Part shown: positions 14,893 to 23,231 of the stretch, piece after piece | How positions within the stretch are numbered: the first letter of the stretch is position 1 | Layout of the letters: each line of letters begins with the position of its first letter | DNA from: Algorimicrobium echini | GTDB lineage: Bacteria > Bacteroidota > Bacteroidia > Flavobacteriales > Flavobacteriaceae | NCBI RefSeq assembly: GCF_900115185.1 | Contig: NZ_FOVN01000001.1 | Location: 62,001-126,000, forward strand | Length of the DNA stretch: 64,000 bases | Reading direction: 5' to 3' | Made by a program: the position numbers and the translations under genes | Notes under the pieces: generated by a model | What the model was told of the DNA's origin: nothing | The model's database searches: none | What the model saw: the letters and a program-made list of their open reading frames with translations, nothing else

Positions 14893-16821
14893 TTAATTTT
14901 TATAAAATGAATAGTTTAACGCTTTATCTGCTTCACTGATATTGAAACTTTCATCTTCAATCTCGCTAAAGTTTACACACAATTGGTTTTTATCTAATAT
15001 CTCTATTAAATACTGTTGCATAGTCTGTAATGAAGCTGTTTTAAAAGCGTCTAAACGCTTATTGAACATATCTTTATCGAATTGGTAAGAAATAAACGCT
15101 TTGTCTTGCATTTCTTCCCAAACAGATAAAATATCTTCTTTAGTTTTAGCTTCTTGTATTTTATTTATAAAGTATTGGTTGTATTGCATTAGTTCTGCAT
15201 AAACAAATGAGCCACCACCTTGCCATTCAACATCTTTAGAAATACCACCTTGTTCTCCTTCAATTACTTTTTGCAATCTTTTAGTAGTAATAGTGTTTAT
15301 ATAGTCCATTTGCTCAACACCAATATACTTACGATTCATTTTGTGAGCTACAGCTGCGGTTGTACCACTGCCTAAATGATAATCTAAAACAATATCATTT
15401 TCGTTAGTACATATATGTATGATATTTTGAATTAAATATTCAGATTTAGGAAAACCAAATACTTTTTTACCAAAAAGACTATCTAGTTCTTTAGTACCTT
15501 TATTGCTTATGAAATTCTTATTAAACCATACAGTTTTTTCCATAGTTGTATTTGACCTATATTTTTGGTAAACCCTATAAACACCATCTGAACTTTTTCG
15601 AGAAATTAAATGTTCTTCTTGGTTTTCTTTGGATTTTTCTTTACCCCATCGCCAAACACTTTCATTACCATTAACAGTAATAGGAAATACTTCTAACCAA
15701 CCCTCTTTTTGAGCAACTGATACTTTACAAAAACCATTTTCATCTTCAGAAGTTTCATCTATATAAAATGGATATCTTAAATTCGGACGATTTGTAGAGT
15801 TAAAAGCATTTGCATTTTGATTTCTCAAATCTGTTAAATCAAAGCCACCGTTAGAATCTTTATATCTAAATTTATGACCTACTTTATTAATTTCATTAGT
15901 TTTAGCATTATCTAAATTTTTAGCATACATTAAAATATATTCATGTGTTTTTGCAAGATTACCATAACGTCTACCCTCTGTTTTGACAATAGTCGTAATA
16001 CAGTTATCAAAATTAACTCTACCAAATATCTCGTCAAGCATAACCTTTAAATAAGCTTGTTCATTATCATCACATTGAACTAATATAAAACCATCTTTTG
16101 ACAATAATTGTTTAGCTATAACCAACCTGTTTTTCATAAAAGTTAACCAAGCAGAATGATTGAAATTATCATTATATTGAAAACTATCTGAACCTGTATT
16201 ATAAGGTGGGTCTATATAAATAAGTTTTATTTTACCTCTATGTGTTTTTAGCAATGAAGAAAGTACTAATAAGTTGTTTCCTTTTAAGATAAGGTTTTCA
16301 TCTCCTGTAAACTCTGTTACTTTATGCTTGCCATCTTTATCGTATTTTTTAAAGTTGGTAAATGCTTTTGCATCTAATAATCTATCTACATTATCTGGTG
16401 CAAGTGTTTCATTCCAGAATATCTCGTTTCGTTTTTGGTCTTCTTTGGTTTGCCCTCCTTCTAAAACACAATCTTTATGAGGCCATACTAACACAACATC
16501 GTTTTTAGCTTTTATAAAATTGTCTGTAGTATCATCATTAATAGCTAAACCTATTTTATTTTTAAAGGCTGTATAGCTATCAGGCAAAAAAGACTTATTG
16601 TTTACAAACCTTTGAAACTTAATTTTATCGAACACCAGTACATTTTCTACTTCTTGAAAGAAGTGTTTTTTAAAGGTGTCGTTTTTAATTAACAGGCTTA
16701 TTAAAAAGGGTTCTACCTTTAAAGCAGCTTCAATTATTTTGTTTTTATTCAATTGGTTATCTACTACTAAATTATCTTGGTCTTTAAGTAGCTCTATAAG
16801 GTCGGTTTGTAAGTTTTGCAT
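14893..16821 (-). CDS. mod: Type III DNA methyltransferase, Mod subunit
   Basis: A 642-residue beta-class adenine-N6 methyltransferase. Motif IV DPPY is at 204-207 (YIDPPYNTGSD). The target recognition region follows (about 300-430), and then motif I LDYHLGSGTTAAVAH and YIGVEQM bind S-adenosylmethionine. This IV-then-I order is that of type III Mod proteins. A C-terminal region likely contacts Res. I see no long simple-sequence repeat that would give phase variation. It is the first gene of the six-gene defence operon. A TATTTTTG box (minus strand, 16853-16860) lies 32 nt upstream of the start codon but without a clear -33 element. Confidence 0.94.
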   Translation of the reverse strand: MQNLQTDLIELLKDQDNLVVDNQLNKNKIIEAALKVEPFLISLLIKNDTFKKHFFQEVENVLVFDKIKFQRFVNNKSFLPDSYTAFKNKIGLAINDDTTDNFIKAKNDVVLVWPHKDCVLEGGQTKEDQKRNEIFWNETLAPDNVDRLLDAKAFTNFKKYDKDGKHKVTEFTGDENLILKGNNLLVLSSLLKTHRGKIKLIYIDPPYNTGSDSFQYNDNFNHSAWLTFMKNRLVIAKQLLSKDGFILVQCDDNEQAYLKVMLDEIFGRVNFDNCITTIVKTEGRRYGNLAKTHEYILMYAKNLDNAKTNEINKVGHKFRYKDSNGGFDLTDLRNQNANAFNSTNRPNLRYPFYIDETSEDENGFCKVSVAQKEGWLEVFPITVNGNESVWRWGKEKSKENQEEHLISRKSSDGVYRVYQKYRSNTTMEKTVWFNKNFISNKGTKELDSLFGKKVFGFPKSEYLIQNIIHICTNENDIVLDYHLGSGTTAAVAHKMNRKYIGVEQMDYINTITTKRLQKVIEGEQGGISKDVEWQGGGSFVYAELMQYNQYFINKIQEAKTKEDILSVWEEMQDKAFISYQFDKDMFNKRLDAFKTASLQTMQQYLIEILDKNQLCVNFSEIEDESFNISEADKALNYSFYKN

Positions 16822-17000
16822 TTTTAAATTAGGTGGTCTATTTATATATTCTCAAAAATAGAATTTAATTACTAAATGTTGCTATTAATGTATTTATTAA
16901 ATAACAGCTAATAATTATTTAGGGAGAGTTTAAATATAATTAATTATTTATAAATTCTTACACATTAGCTATTAAGTATTGTTAATCCCTTTCTTTATGT

Positions 17001-17726
17001 TTACAGAGATTTGCGTTTAGAGAAATAAAAAAGAGGATATAAGGTGTCAATTAACTGTAAACGATAGTTACCCTCTTTAAAAACAATATTTTGTTTCTTA
17101 TCATTGTATTTAAGATAGATTTGCATTAACTTTTTATTAATTGGCGTGTTGGAGAAATTCTTTTTCAACTTAATTAAACCCTCTTTAAAGGCTTCGTTTT
17201 TAAGTCTTGATGCTGTAGCTGTTGAGATATTAAAAAGCTGTGTAACACCATTAACAGAAACAGGAGCATATTGCTTTTTATAGTTAAATTTAGGAGACAA
17301 AAAATAATAGGTACTTCCCTTTAATTGTACGCTTTTTTGTTTCTTAACTTTTCTCCAAAAATCTTTATGAAGATAACCATAAATTACTGCCCCTGTAACT
17401 GCTTTTATTTTATTGTAATTAGAAAAATCAATTTGATATGCTAATCGAACTTGCCAATTATTTTCTTTTCTAATTCTATCAAAGGATTTGAAAATAAAGT
17501 ACTGTGTTTTGCTGTTGTAAACAATCCAGCCGATTTCCCTTAAAAAATTGATATACTTATTTAATGTTGCTCTGCTATTTATACCTTCTAAATATTCAAT
17601 AAATTGAAATGCTTCATTGCTTAATTTAGCTTTACCACATGGGTATATTAGCTTGAATAATAAAAAACATTGTAGCTCTTTGGAATAGTTACTGCACTGC
17701 GCATCAATAAACATTTCAATTGGCAC
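17001..17726 (-). CDS. Uncharacterised winged-helix-like protein of element A
   Basis: A 241-residue basic protein. The segment NSRATLNKYINFLREIGWIVY (about 50-70) and the later GVTQLFNISTATASRLKNEAFKEGLIKL (about 157-185) both read like helix-turn-helix units followed by a wing, so a DNA-binding or replication-initiator role is plausible. I cannot name a family. It follows two small HTH proteins in the same direction (21 bp after the nearest), an arrangement seen in Bacteroidota elements that encode regulators or replication/excision functions beside the integrase. There is no catalytic motif. Start at 17726, with Met5 as an alternative. Confidence 0.6.
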   Translation of the reverse strand: MPIEMFIDAQCSNYSKELQCFLLFKLIYPCGKAKLSNEAFQFIEYLEGINSRATLNKYINFLREIGWIVYNSKTQYFIFKSFDRIRKENNWQVRLAYQIDFSNYNKIKAVTGAVIYGYLHKDFWRKVKKQKSVQLKGSTYYFLSPKFNYKKQYAPVSVNGVTQLFNISTATASRLKNEAFKEGLIKLKKNFSNTPINKKLMQIYLKYNDKKQNIVFKEGNYRLQLIDTLYPLFYFSKRKSL

Positions 17727-17746
17727 ACTGATATGCTTATTTATTC

Positions 17747-18028
17747 CTATTTTTTTTTAACAGAATAATTTTGATCTATAACAGCATGAATATCTGAAAG
17801 CTTATAATACAGTTTACCTTTAATCTGCACATAAGGTAATATACCTTCTTCCCTCCAGTTAGATGCTGTTTTACTACTTATTTTAAATAGTTGCATAACA
17901 TCTGCATTATCAAAAATGATATATTCTGGATTTTCATTTTGTTTTTGCTTTTGAAATTTTAACAATTGATCTAATCTTTGATTGATTTTGTTTAAACTAT
18001 CATTAATTGGGTGTTTGAATGTAGACAT
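17747..18028 (-). CDS. Excisionase-type HTH protein
   Basis: A 93-residue protein with a helical N-terminus (KINQRLDQLLKFQKQK) and a MerR/excisionase-type winged helix (DVMQLFKISSKTASNWREEGILPYVQIKGKLYYKLSDI, about 45-82). Proteins of this type (HTH_17 family) regulate element genes or act as recombination directionality factors. It lies 6 nt after another HTH gene and upstream of the winged-helix-like gene. Which of the two HTH proteins is the true excisionase cannot be decided from sequence. Confidence 0.8.
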   Translation of the reverse strand: MSTFKHPINDSLNKINQRLDQLLKFQKQKQNENPEYIIFDNADVMQLFKISSKTASNWREEGILPYVQIKGKLYYKLSDIHAVIDQNYSVKKK

Positions 18029-18034
18029 GATTAA

Positions 18035-18328
18035 TTATTTTTTAGAGTTAATACTAATTAATGCTTCGTCTAATTCGGTTCGCTTATACCTGATTAGGTT
18101 TCCTAATCGATACGGTTTTAAAACGCCTTTTTTATTCCAATCTGATAAGGTTACTAAAGATACTTTTAGAATTTTTGCAGCTTCTTTTCGAGTGATGTAT
18201 TCAGCAGGTTTTACAGGTTGAAAATGTTGAACTAAAGTTTTTAGCTCTGTTCTTACATCGTTTAAAATGTTTTCTTTTAATTCATTTGGCGTGATACCAA
18301 ATACTTGTGTTACTTTACTTTGTTCCAT
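18035..18328 (-). CDS. Excisionase-type HTH protein
   Basis: A 97-residue protein with a helical N-terminus (NELKENILNDVRTELKTLVQHF) and the HTH_17 domain (YITRKEAAKILKVSLVTLSDWNKKGVLKPYRLGNLIRYKRTELDEAL, about 44-90). The YRLGN.IRYKR..LDEAL end is typical of excisionase-family proteins of Bacteroidota elements. It opens the three-gene HTH group (this gene, the 93-residue HTH protein and the 241-residue protein). Its 89-bp upstream gap holds the group's promoter. Confidence 0.85.
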   Translation of the reverse strand: MEQSKVTQVFGITPNELKENILNDVRTELKTLVQHFQPVKPAEYITRKEAAKILKVSLVTLSDWNKKGVLKPYRLGNLIRYKRTELDEALISINSKK

Positions 18329-18417
18329 CGTATTGTGATTTATTATTTGATGGTGTAAAAGTATATAGTACTTAACTGTTACTTACTATTGGTGTAACTC
18401 CAAAAGGTACTCCAACA

Positions 18418-19659
18418 CTAGGAAATACTATCTAAAATATACTGTATTTTATCAATATCCTTTTGATAGTTTTCGCCTAGTTCGCTTACCTTTTTATCTA
18501 ATTTCTGAATAGCTGTTTTTATATTCTTATCATTTAAACCTGTGATAATACTTATTAATTCTGATTGCTTTACTTTGGATGCATTTTCAATTATTGGATG
18601 GCTAAAAAAACCTGTCTCCTGAAGTAGTAATACAATTTGATTTATTGTTAGTTGCTTTGAATTTCCTTTTTTCACTATAAGATTTGTTTCTTTTTGTTTA
18701 TCTGATTTACTTTCAACAAATTCAATTATTTTTTTAACCTCTAGCATACTAGCGTAACAATAGAAGTCAATTTGAATACATAGCAAATTATGTTGTTCTT
18801 GATGCGTTGCATGGTAGATTCCTTGATAATAGGTATTTAATGCTTCATTCAATTCTTTATTTTTAAATTTTGGGAACTCATTTAAATCAACATCATATTT
18901 TTTAATATACTGGTCAAGAAAGTTTTCAGGAATACTAGCATAAGGCGTTTTAGTCACTTTATCTAACACATAACTTAAGTAATCTTCTTTCTTATCTTTA
19001 TCTAGAATTAAAAGATTTTCTGTAATTTCGGATTCTAAATAAGGTCTATAATGCGTGAGGCCGTAATCGTATAATTGCATAAACGATGTTTCTCTAACTG
19101 CTCTTTCATTGCTTATTTCTTTACAAAAAACATTTAGGTATTCGTCTTTAAAAGGTTTTGTTTTTGCAATCGGTATTTGTGCCTGATTTTGAGGTTTAAC
19201 TTTAGGGATTTTAGACCTTAAAAATTCTATAAGCTCATTAGCGTACATACAACAGAAATAATTTAAGAAATCCATTTGCACCAAAAAAGCTTTGTCTTTT
19301 TCTTTAGAAAAGGGTTCCATATCGTTATAATGTCTATCTAAAACTGTAAAAATTGGTTCTTTATGGTCTTCTTCTTCTAAAATAGCATCTATGGAAATAT
19401 TATATTCTTTAAGCCATTTATTTATATAATTAATACCAGCATCTTTTACATAGTACTGCTTTTCAATTTCATTGATTAGAAACTCTAAAAAAACATCTTG
19501 ATTTTCAGTTCTATTCATTAGTTCTTTTAAGACCTGTGACTTTATATCAGCTATGTAAGTTTGAAATTGTTTTGCAACACCAAAAGCCGTAGAAGTTCTT
19601 AAAATATCTTCATCACTTAATAACTCACAAAATTTATTGAATGAATAACTATCTAACAT
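18418..19659 (-). CDS. Uncharacterised 413-residue protein next to the integrase
   Basis: A mainly helical 413-residue protein with two similar segments, VQMDFLNYFCCMYANELIEFLRSK (about 128-151) and IQIDFYCYASMLEVKKIIEFVESK (about 292-315), suggesting an internal duplication. The C-terminus (QLTINQIVLLLQETGFF...LISIITGLNDKNIKTAIQKLDKK) resembles the end of RteC-like proteins, but the match is weak. It starts 22 nt after the integrase gene in the same direction, so the two are likely co-transcribed. A role in excision or regulation is possible; nothing proves it. Confidence 0.6.
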   Translation of the reverse strand: MLDSYSFNKFCELLSDEDILRTSTAFGVAKQFQTYIADIKSQVLKELMNRTENQDVFLEFLINEIEKQYYVKDAGINYINKWLKEYNISIDAILEEEDHKEPIFTVLDRHYNDMEPFSKEKDKAFLVQMDFLNYFCCMYANELIEFLRSKIPKVKPQNQAQIPIAKTKPFKDEYLNVFCKEISNERAVRETSFMQLYDYGLTHYRPYLESEITENLLILDKDKKEDYLSYVLDKVTKTPYASIPENFLDQYIKKYDVDLNEFPKFKNKELNEALNTYYQGIYHATHQEQHNLLCIQIDFYCYASMLEVKKIIEFVESKSDKQKETNLIVKKGNSKQLTINQIVLLLQETGFFSHPIIENASKVKQSELISIITGLNDKNIKTAIQKLDKKVSELGENYQKDIDKIQYILDSIS

Positions 19660-19681
19660 TAATATTAATTATCAATTAGGA

Positions 19682-20983
19682 TTAAACGTTAAAAAAACCG
19701 CCCTTAACAATATGAGATGCTCTCTCTTGATTTTTGATTCTAATATACTTATAAAATTCTTTTTCAGTAGTATGACCAGAAAACAACATAATATCAAACA
19801 CGCTCATTCCTGCTTTATATTTGTTAGTACAGAAACTTCTTCTAGCAGTATGGGATTTGATTAAGTCGTATTTTGGAATCATTTCCGTATTAAGCTTTCC
19901 GCCTTTGGTGTACTCACATTTAATTAACTCATCCCATTCTAACATTTGACCAACCTGCTTGATATTTTCGTTTAAATCTTGTTCGTGAATCTTTTTAGGT
20001 GGTTTTCCGTTATACCTCTTATTCATTATAGATTTCATTTCCTTGGTAATTGGACAATGCACTACCCTACCGTACTTACGGTTTTTCTTCTGCTTAATTT
20101 CAAAAAACTGCACATCATCTATGGTAATAATATCTTCTTCTTTTAATCCGTTGTAATCGCTTATACGTTGACCTGTGTAGCATCCCATTAAAAAAACGTC
20201 TCTTGCGTGTTCTAACTCTGGATATTTGGATAGGTCTTTTTCAAACATTTGATGTATTTCTTCTTCAGTTAGATAAATTTCAGTTGTAATTTCCTTTTTA
20301 ACTTTGAAGTCGTTACTCCTAAATTTTTGATTAGCTGAATAGCCTTCTGAAATTGCATAATTTAAAAACGTTTTTAGTGTTTTTATATGTTTTCCTATAG
20401 TATTTAATGAGTAATCATTAGCCTCCATAAACTTTACAAACTTATTATAGAAACTCATATCAATTGATTGAAATATCAATCTCGTTTTATAATACTTCTC
20501 ATATTCTCGTAATCGTTTTTGAGTTTGCTTATATGAACGTAACGTTATGTTTGAAATTTGCCCATCTTTTAAGTCAATAAATTGCTGAATAACCTCGAAG
20601 AAGGTTAAGTTCTTATTCAATTCTACGTTAGGTTTTATTTTTTTAGTAAAAACGTCCAAATGATACTTTAAAACATCTTTAGAGACCTCTCCTTGCTCTT
20701 TAGTTAGTTCTGAATACGTTTTATTGATAAACTTTTCTAAACCGCTCAAAAAGTCGTTTACTTCGTCTTTGTTTGAAATTGAAGCTTTATTTTTTACTCT
20801 TTGCTTTTTAAAATCCCAATCATCATAACAACTTTTATATCCAGTTGAGTACCTAAAACGTGTAGTTCCGTATGCAAAGTTCAAAATAATTAAACTCTGC
20901 TTTTGTTTTGAATTTTGTAATTTAGTATTCGATTCCCTAAATGCAAAACGAGCTGTACCTTTAGAACGTGAAATAGCAGTCAT
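19682..20983 (-). CDS. Tyrosine integrase of element A
   Basis: A 433-residue tyrosine recombinase. It has an N-terminal arm-binding region, a SAM-like core-binding domain (about 125-225, FFEVIQQFIDLKDGQ onward) and a catalytic domain with Arg273 (CYTGQRISDY), HxxR at 378-381 (SHTARRSF), His404 (FSGHTTE) and the nucleophile Tyr413 or Tyr411 (FYKYIRI). It should recombine the 3' end of tRNA-Phe with the element's site. The gene lies near the right end and reads inward, about 180 bp from the right copy of the tRNA end. The GTGTGCT repeats (21018-21036) lie just upstream of its start, so the integrase may also repress itself. Confidence 0.93.
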   Translation of the reverse strand: MTAISRSKGTARFAFRESNTKLQNSKQKQSLIILNFAYGTTRFRYSTGYKSCYDDWDFKKQRVKNKASISNKDEVNDFLSGLEKFINKTYSELTKEQGEVSKDVLKYHLDVFTKKIKPNVELNKNLTFFEVIQQFIDLKDGQISNITLRSYKQTQKRLREYEKYYKTRLIFQSIDMSFYNKFVKFMEANDYSLNTIGKHIKTLKTFLNYAISEGYSANQKFRSNDFKVKKEITTEIYLTEEEIHQMFEKDLSKYPELEHARDVFLMGCYTGQRISDYNGLKEEDIITIDDVQFFEIKQKKNRKYGRVVHCPITKEMKSIMNKRYNGKPPKKIHEQDLNENIKQVGQMLEWDELIKCEYTKGGKLNTEMIPKYDLIKSHTARRSFCTNKYKAGMSVFDIMLFSGHTTEKEFYKYIRIKNQERASHIVKGGFFNV

Positions 20984-21165
20984 AACATTGATTTGTTTGA
21001 CTTAAAGATACAAAATTGTGTGCTTTTTTGTGTGCTTTTTAAGGTTTATTTTTTTAGAATTTACTTAATTAAATTATAACAAAAAACACTCTAAAACCTT
21101 TATTTTAAAGGGTTTTAATATATTTTGAAAAGAAATGAAATGTTTTAAGAAAGAACACATTGGTA
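20984..21165. promoter_or_regulatory. Right end of element A: integrase promoter region and arm repeats
   Basis: No gene. GTGTGCT occurs at 21018-21024 and 21030-21036, 12 bp apart, the same word, spacing and strand as at 5881-5899. The rest, up to the tRNA-end copy at 21166, is AT-rich and should hold the integrase promoter. Confidence 0.6.
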
Positions 21166-21180
21166 CTGGAGGCACCACCA
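21166..21180 (+). repeat. tRNA-Phe 3' end, copy 2 (junction of elements A and B)
   Basis: CTGGAGGCACCACCA, identical to 5822-5836. It is the right boundary of element A and the left boundary of element B. Confidence 0.8.
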
Positions 21181-21181
21181 G

Positions 21182-21222
21182 AAAACCCCATAAACGCAGT
21201 GTTTATGGGGTTTTTCTTTTTT
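21182..21222 (+). terminator. Terminator following tRNA-end copy 2
   Basis: A perfect 14-bp stem (21182-21195 with 21201-21214), loop GCAGT, then a T-rich run. It is placed like the hairpin after the functional tRNA and probably served as its terminator before element A integrated. Confidence 0.85.
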
Positions 21223-21225
21223 AAG

Positions 21226-21245
21226 GGGACAACATTAGGGACAAC
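21226..21245 (+). repeat. Left arm-type repeats of element B
   Basis: GGGACAAC twice, 12 bp apart, starting 46 nt after the tRNA-end copy; in element A the repeats start 45 nt after it. The word differs from element A's, which suggests a different integrase. Confidence 0.55.
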
Positions 21246-21514
21246 CTATTTGAATATTTGCACAGTTCTTCGACAATAGCTTTTATTATAGATTCATAAT
21301 ATAATCGGTCACATTATATAAAAATACATCGCTCCTTTTTACCTTATTGCTCAATTTCGTCATTATCGAAACTGTTTTTTGAATACATAGACTCCGTTAG
21401 CCATATATAAGCTAATTCATTTACAGAAGTTCTTATATTTAAATTGTTTTAGTTATCACGGTTTAATTTACGTTTAACTCTAATCTATTAACTCTAATGG
21501 ATATTACAAACGTC
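21246..21514. other. Gene-free stretch in element B
   Basis: No complete gene. On the minus strand a short open segment without a start codon (about 21332-21439, reading ...IRTSVNELAYIWLTES...) may be a decayed gene fragment. This could be where an integrase gene was lost, but the fragment is too short to tell. Confidence 0.35.
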
Positions 21515-21850
21515 TTATTTATTTCTTTTCAATCCATCAAATACAGTAGGATCCATAGTTTTTAAATACTCTAAAACACGATTGCTTTTCGGAGTTGCAA
21601 CCAAATTGAATTTCCATTTAATCTCTTCTTTATTAAGAAAATATAATAAAAATTCTTCTTCAAACCTTTTAGATTTTTCTTTTTCTGCAAGTTTTTTTAG
21701 TTCTTTCTGACTTTTACCTTGATTAGGTAAATCATTAAAAATGGGAGCTTGGACATCAATAGTCTTATCTTGCAATAGAGATAACAGTTTTAATTGTGTT
21801 TCTTCTATTCTTATTATTCTATTTAATACTTCTTTAAGCATCGCTTTCAT
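21515..21850 (-). CDS. Uncharacterised small coiled-coil protein
   Basis: A 111-residue protein. Residues 1-30 (EVLNRIIRIEETQLKLLSLL) look like a coiled coil, followed by a linker and a lysine/glutamate-rich helix (SQKELKKLAEKEKSKRFEEEFLLYFL). The C-terminus is KWKFNLVATPKSNRVLEYLKTMDPTVFDGL. I do not recognise it. It lies in element B, diverging from the Fic gene. Start at 21850, with Met4 as an alternative. Confidence 0.5.
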   Translation of the reverse strand: MKAMLKEVLNRIIRIEETQLKLLSLLQDKTIDVQAPIFNDLPNQGKSQKELKKLAEKEKSKRFEEEFLLYFLNKEEIKWKFNLVATPKSNRVLEYLKTMDPTVFDGLKRNK

Positions 21851-22053
21851 AATTCACCTTTTAAAATTAATAACTCTCGATTAAATTACTATTGAAAAAC
21901 CAATTAGGACAGTAAATAACCAAATGAAATAACTGCTTTACCTGATACTAATTTAATGGTCTTATTTGAGATTTAATCTAACTCGGAAAGAAAAACTTTA
22001 GATTCAATTTGAAATACCTTATTAAGAACTATAGCAGTTTCAGGCGTAAATAT

Positions 22054-22106
22054 TACCCTCGAATGATAAACGAGAGTAATTTTTTAGTATATTTACTCTC
22101 GTTATC
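22054..22106. promoter_or_regulatory. Operator candidate upstream of the Fic gene
   Basis: A perfect 10-bp inverted repeat ACGAGAGTAA (22070-22079) / TTACTCTCGT (22093-22102), extended by GATA(A) / TTATC. A third related word, TTACCCTCG, lies just to the left. It ends 32 bp before the Fic start codon. The Fic protein's own C-terminal winged helix is a candidate ligand. Confidence 0.65.
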
Positions 22107-22137
22107 ATAATAGAAGTAATTTTTACCCCTGTTTAAT

Positions 22138-23223
22138 ATGGCTAATTTCAATAAAAACACACCCTACAATAGCTTACCGATACTTCCACCAAAAGCCGAT
22201 TTGGAAACCACTAAAGTTCTACGAAAAACCATTGATGCCAGTAGAGCTTTAGCGCAATTAAACGGTATGCTAACTAACCTTCCAAATCCGACTTTATTTT
22301 TGGACACCATACACCTAAAGGAAGCCAAAGCCAGTTCAGAAATAGAAAATATAATTACAACAAATGATGATTTATACAAATCAATAGTTGCCGACAAAAA
22401 GTTTGATAATCCTGCAACTAAAGAAGTAATCAGCTATAAAGAAGCGCTTTGGAATGGGTTAGAAGAAATAAAAAAACGTCCTTTTATAACCACTAACCTA
22501 TGTATTCAAATAGTTCAAAGCATTAAGAAAAACACAGCTGGAATACGAACAACGCCAGGGACAGCATTAAAAAATGAAAAAGGCGAAACCATTTACACAC
22601 CACCAACTGGCGAAGATACCATCCGAGAGAAATTAGCGAACCTTGAAGCTTTCATAAATAGTACTGATGAAATAGACCCATTAATTAAAATGGCATTAAT
22701 GCATTATCAGTTTGAGGCTATTCACCCATTTAGTGATGGGAATGGCAGGACAGGTCGAATCTTATTATTACTCTATTTAAAACTTACAAACTTACTGGAT
22801 ACTCCTGCTATTTATTTAAGCGAATACATCATTCAAAATAAATCTGACTATTATACTAAGCTTCGAGAGGTTACTGAAAACAACAATTGGGAATCATGGG
22901 TTCTCTATATGTTAGAAATGGTAGAATATACAGCAAACAAAGGTTTACAGCGCTTAAAAGACGTCACGACCTTAATGCAAGAAATGGCAGAAGAAATTAG
23001 AACAACATTACCGAAAGTTTATACGAAAGAACTTGTAGAAATACTTTTTAGACTGCCTTATACCAAAAGACAATTTTTAATTGATGCCGAGCTAGGCACA
23101 CCAAAAACAGTAGGTAACTATTTAATAGCGTTGGAGGAAGCCGGATTTTTAATATCTGAAAAAGTCGGTAAAGAAAAACTATATCTCAATTATAGATTAA
23201 TGACTGTTTTAGATGAATCATAA
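22138..23223 (+). CDS. Fic family AMP-transferase
   Basis: A 361-residue Fic protein. The active-site motif HPFSDGNGRTGR is at residues 196-207, complete with the catalytic His. An N-terminal inhibitory helix motif of the (S/T)xxxE(G/N) type, SSEIEN (66-71), should hold the enzyme in an inactive state (class II Fic). The C-terminal region (LPYTKRQFLIDAELGTPKTVGNYLIALEEAGFLISEKVGKEKLYLN) reads as a winged helix. Such proteins attach AMP to target proteins; the target is unknown. The gene ends 8 nt before the third tRNA-end copy. An inverted repeat upstream suggests autoregulation. Confidence 0.92.
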   Translation: MANFNKNTPYNSLPILPPKADLETTKVLRKTIDASRALAQLNGMLTNLPNPTLFLDTIHLKEAKASSEIENIITTNDDLYKSIVADKKFDNPATKEVISYKEALWNGLEEIKKRPFITTNLCIQIVQSIKKNTAGIRTTPGTALKNEKGETIYTPPTGEDTIREKLANLEAFINSTDEIDPLIKMALMHYQFEAIHPFSDGNGRTGRILLLLYLKLTNLLDTPAIYLSEYIIQNKSDYYTKLREVTENNNWESWVLYMLEMVEYTANKGLQRLKDVTTLMQEMAEEIRTTLPKVYTKELVEILFRLPYTKRQFLIDAELGTPKTVGNYLIALEEAGFLISEKVGKEKLYLNYRLMTVLDES

Positions 23224-23231
23224 TTTAATAT

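Larger units (their letters stand above)
5837..21180. mobile_element. Integrative element A at tRNA-Phe (about 15.3 kb)
   Basis: The segment is bounded by direct repeats of the tRNA-Phe 3' end (5822-5836 and 21166-21180). A tyrosine integrase gene (19682-20983) lies near the right end. Two GTGTGCT repeats with 12-bp period occur just inside both ends (5881-5899 and 21018-21036), as expected for integrase arm sites. Cargo: DUF6266, a DUF6943-like protein, a small membrane protein, the umuD-umuC-SRAP operon, a type III restriction operon with a toxin-antitoxin-chaperone tail, two HTH proteins and two unknown proteins. I see no relaxase, type IV secretion, phage structural or transposase gene, so transfer must rely on a helper or be lost. 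Confidence 0.82.

Noticed and set aside
14893-16821. Phase-variable mod gene
   Set aside because: No long simple-sequence repeat was seen in the coding region or just upstream.
16822-17000. A strong promoter for the restriction operon
   Set aside because: A TATTTTTG box exists at 16853-16860, but no TTTG is found at the expected distance; too weak to list as a separate promoter.
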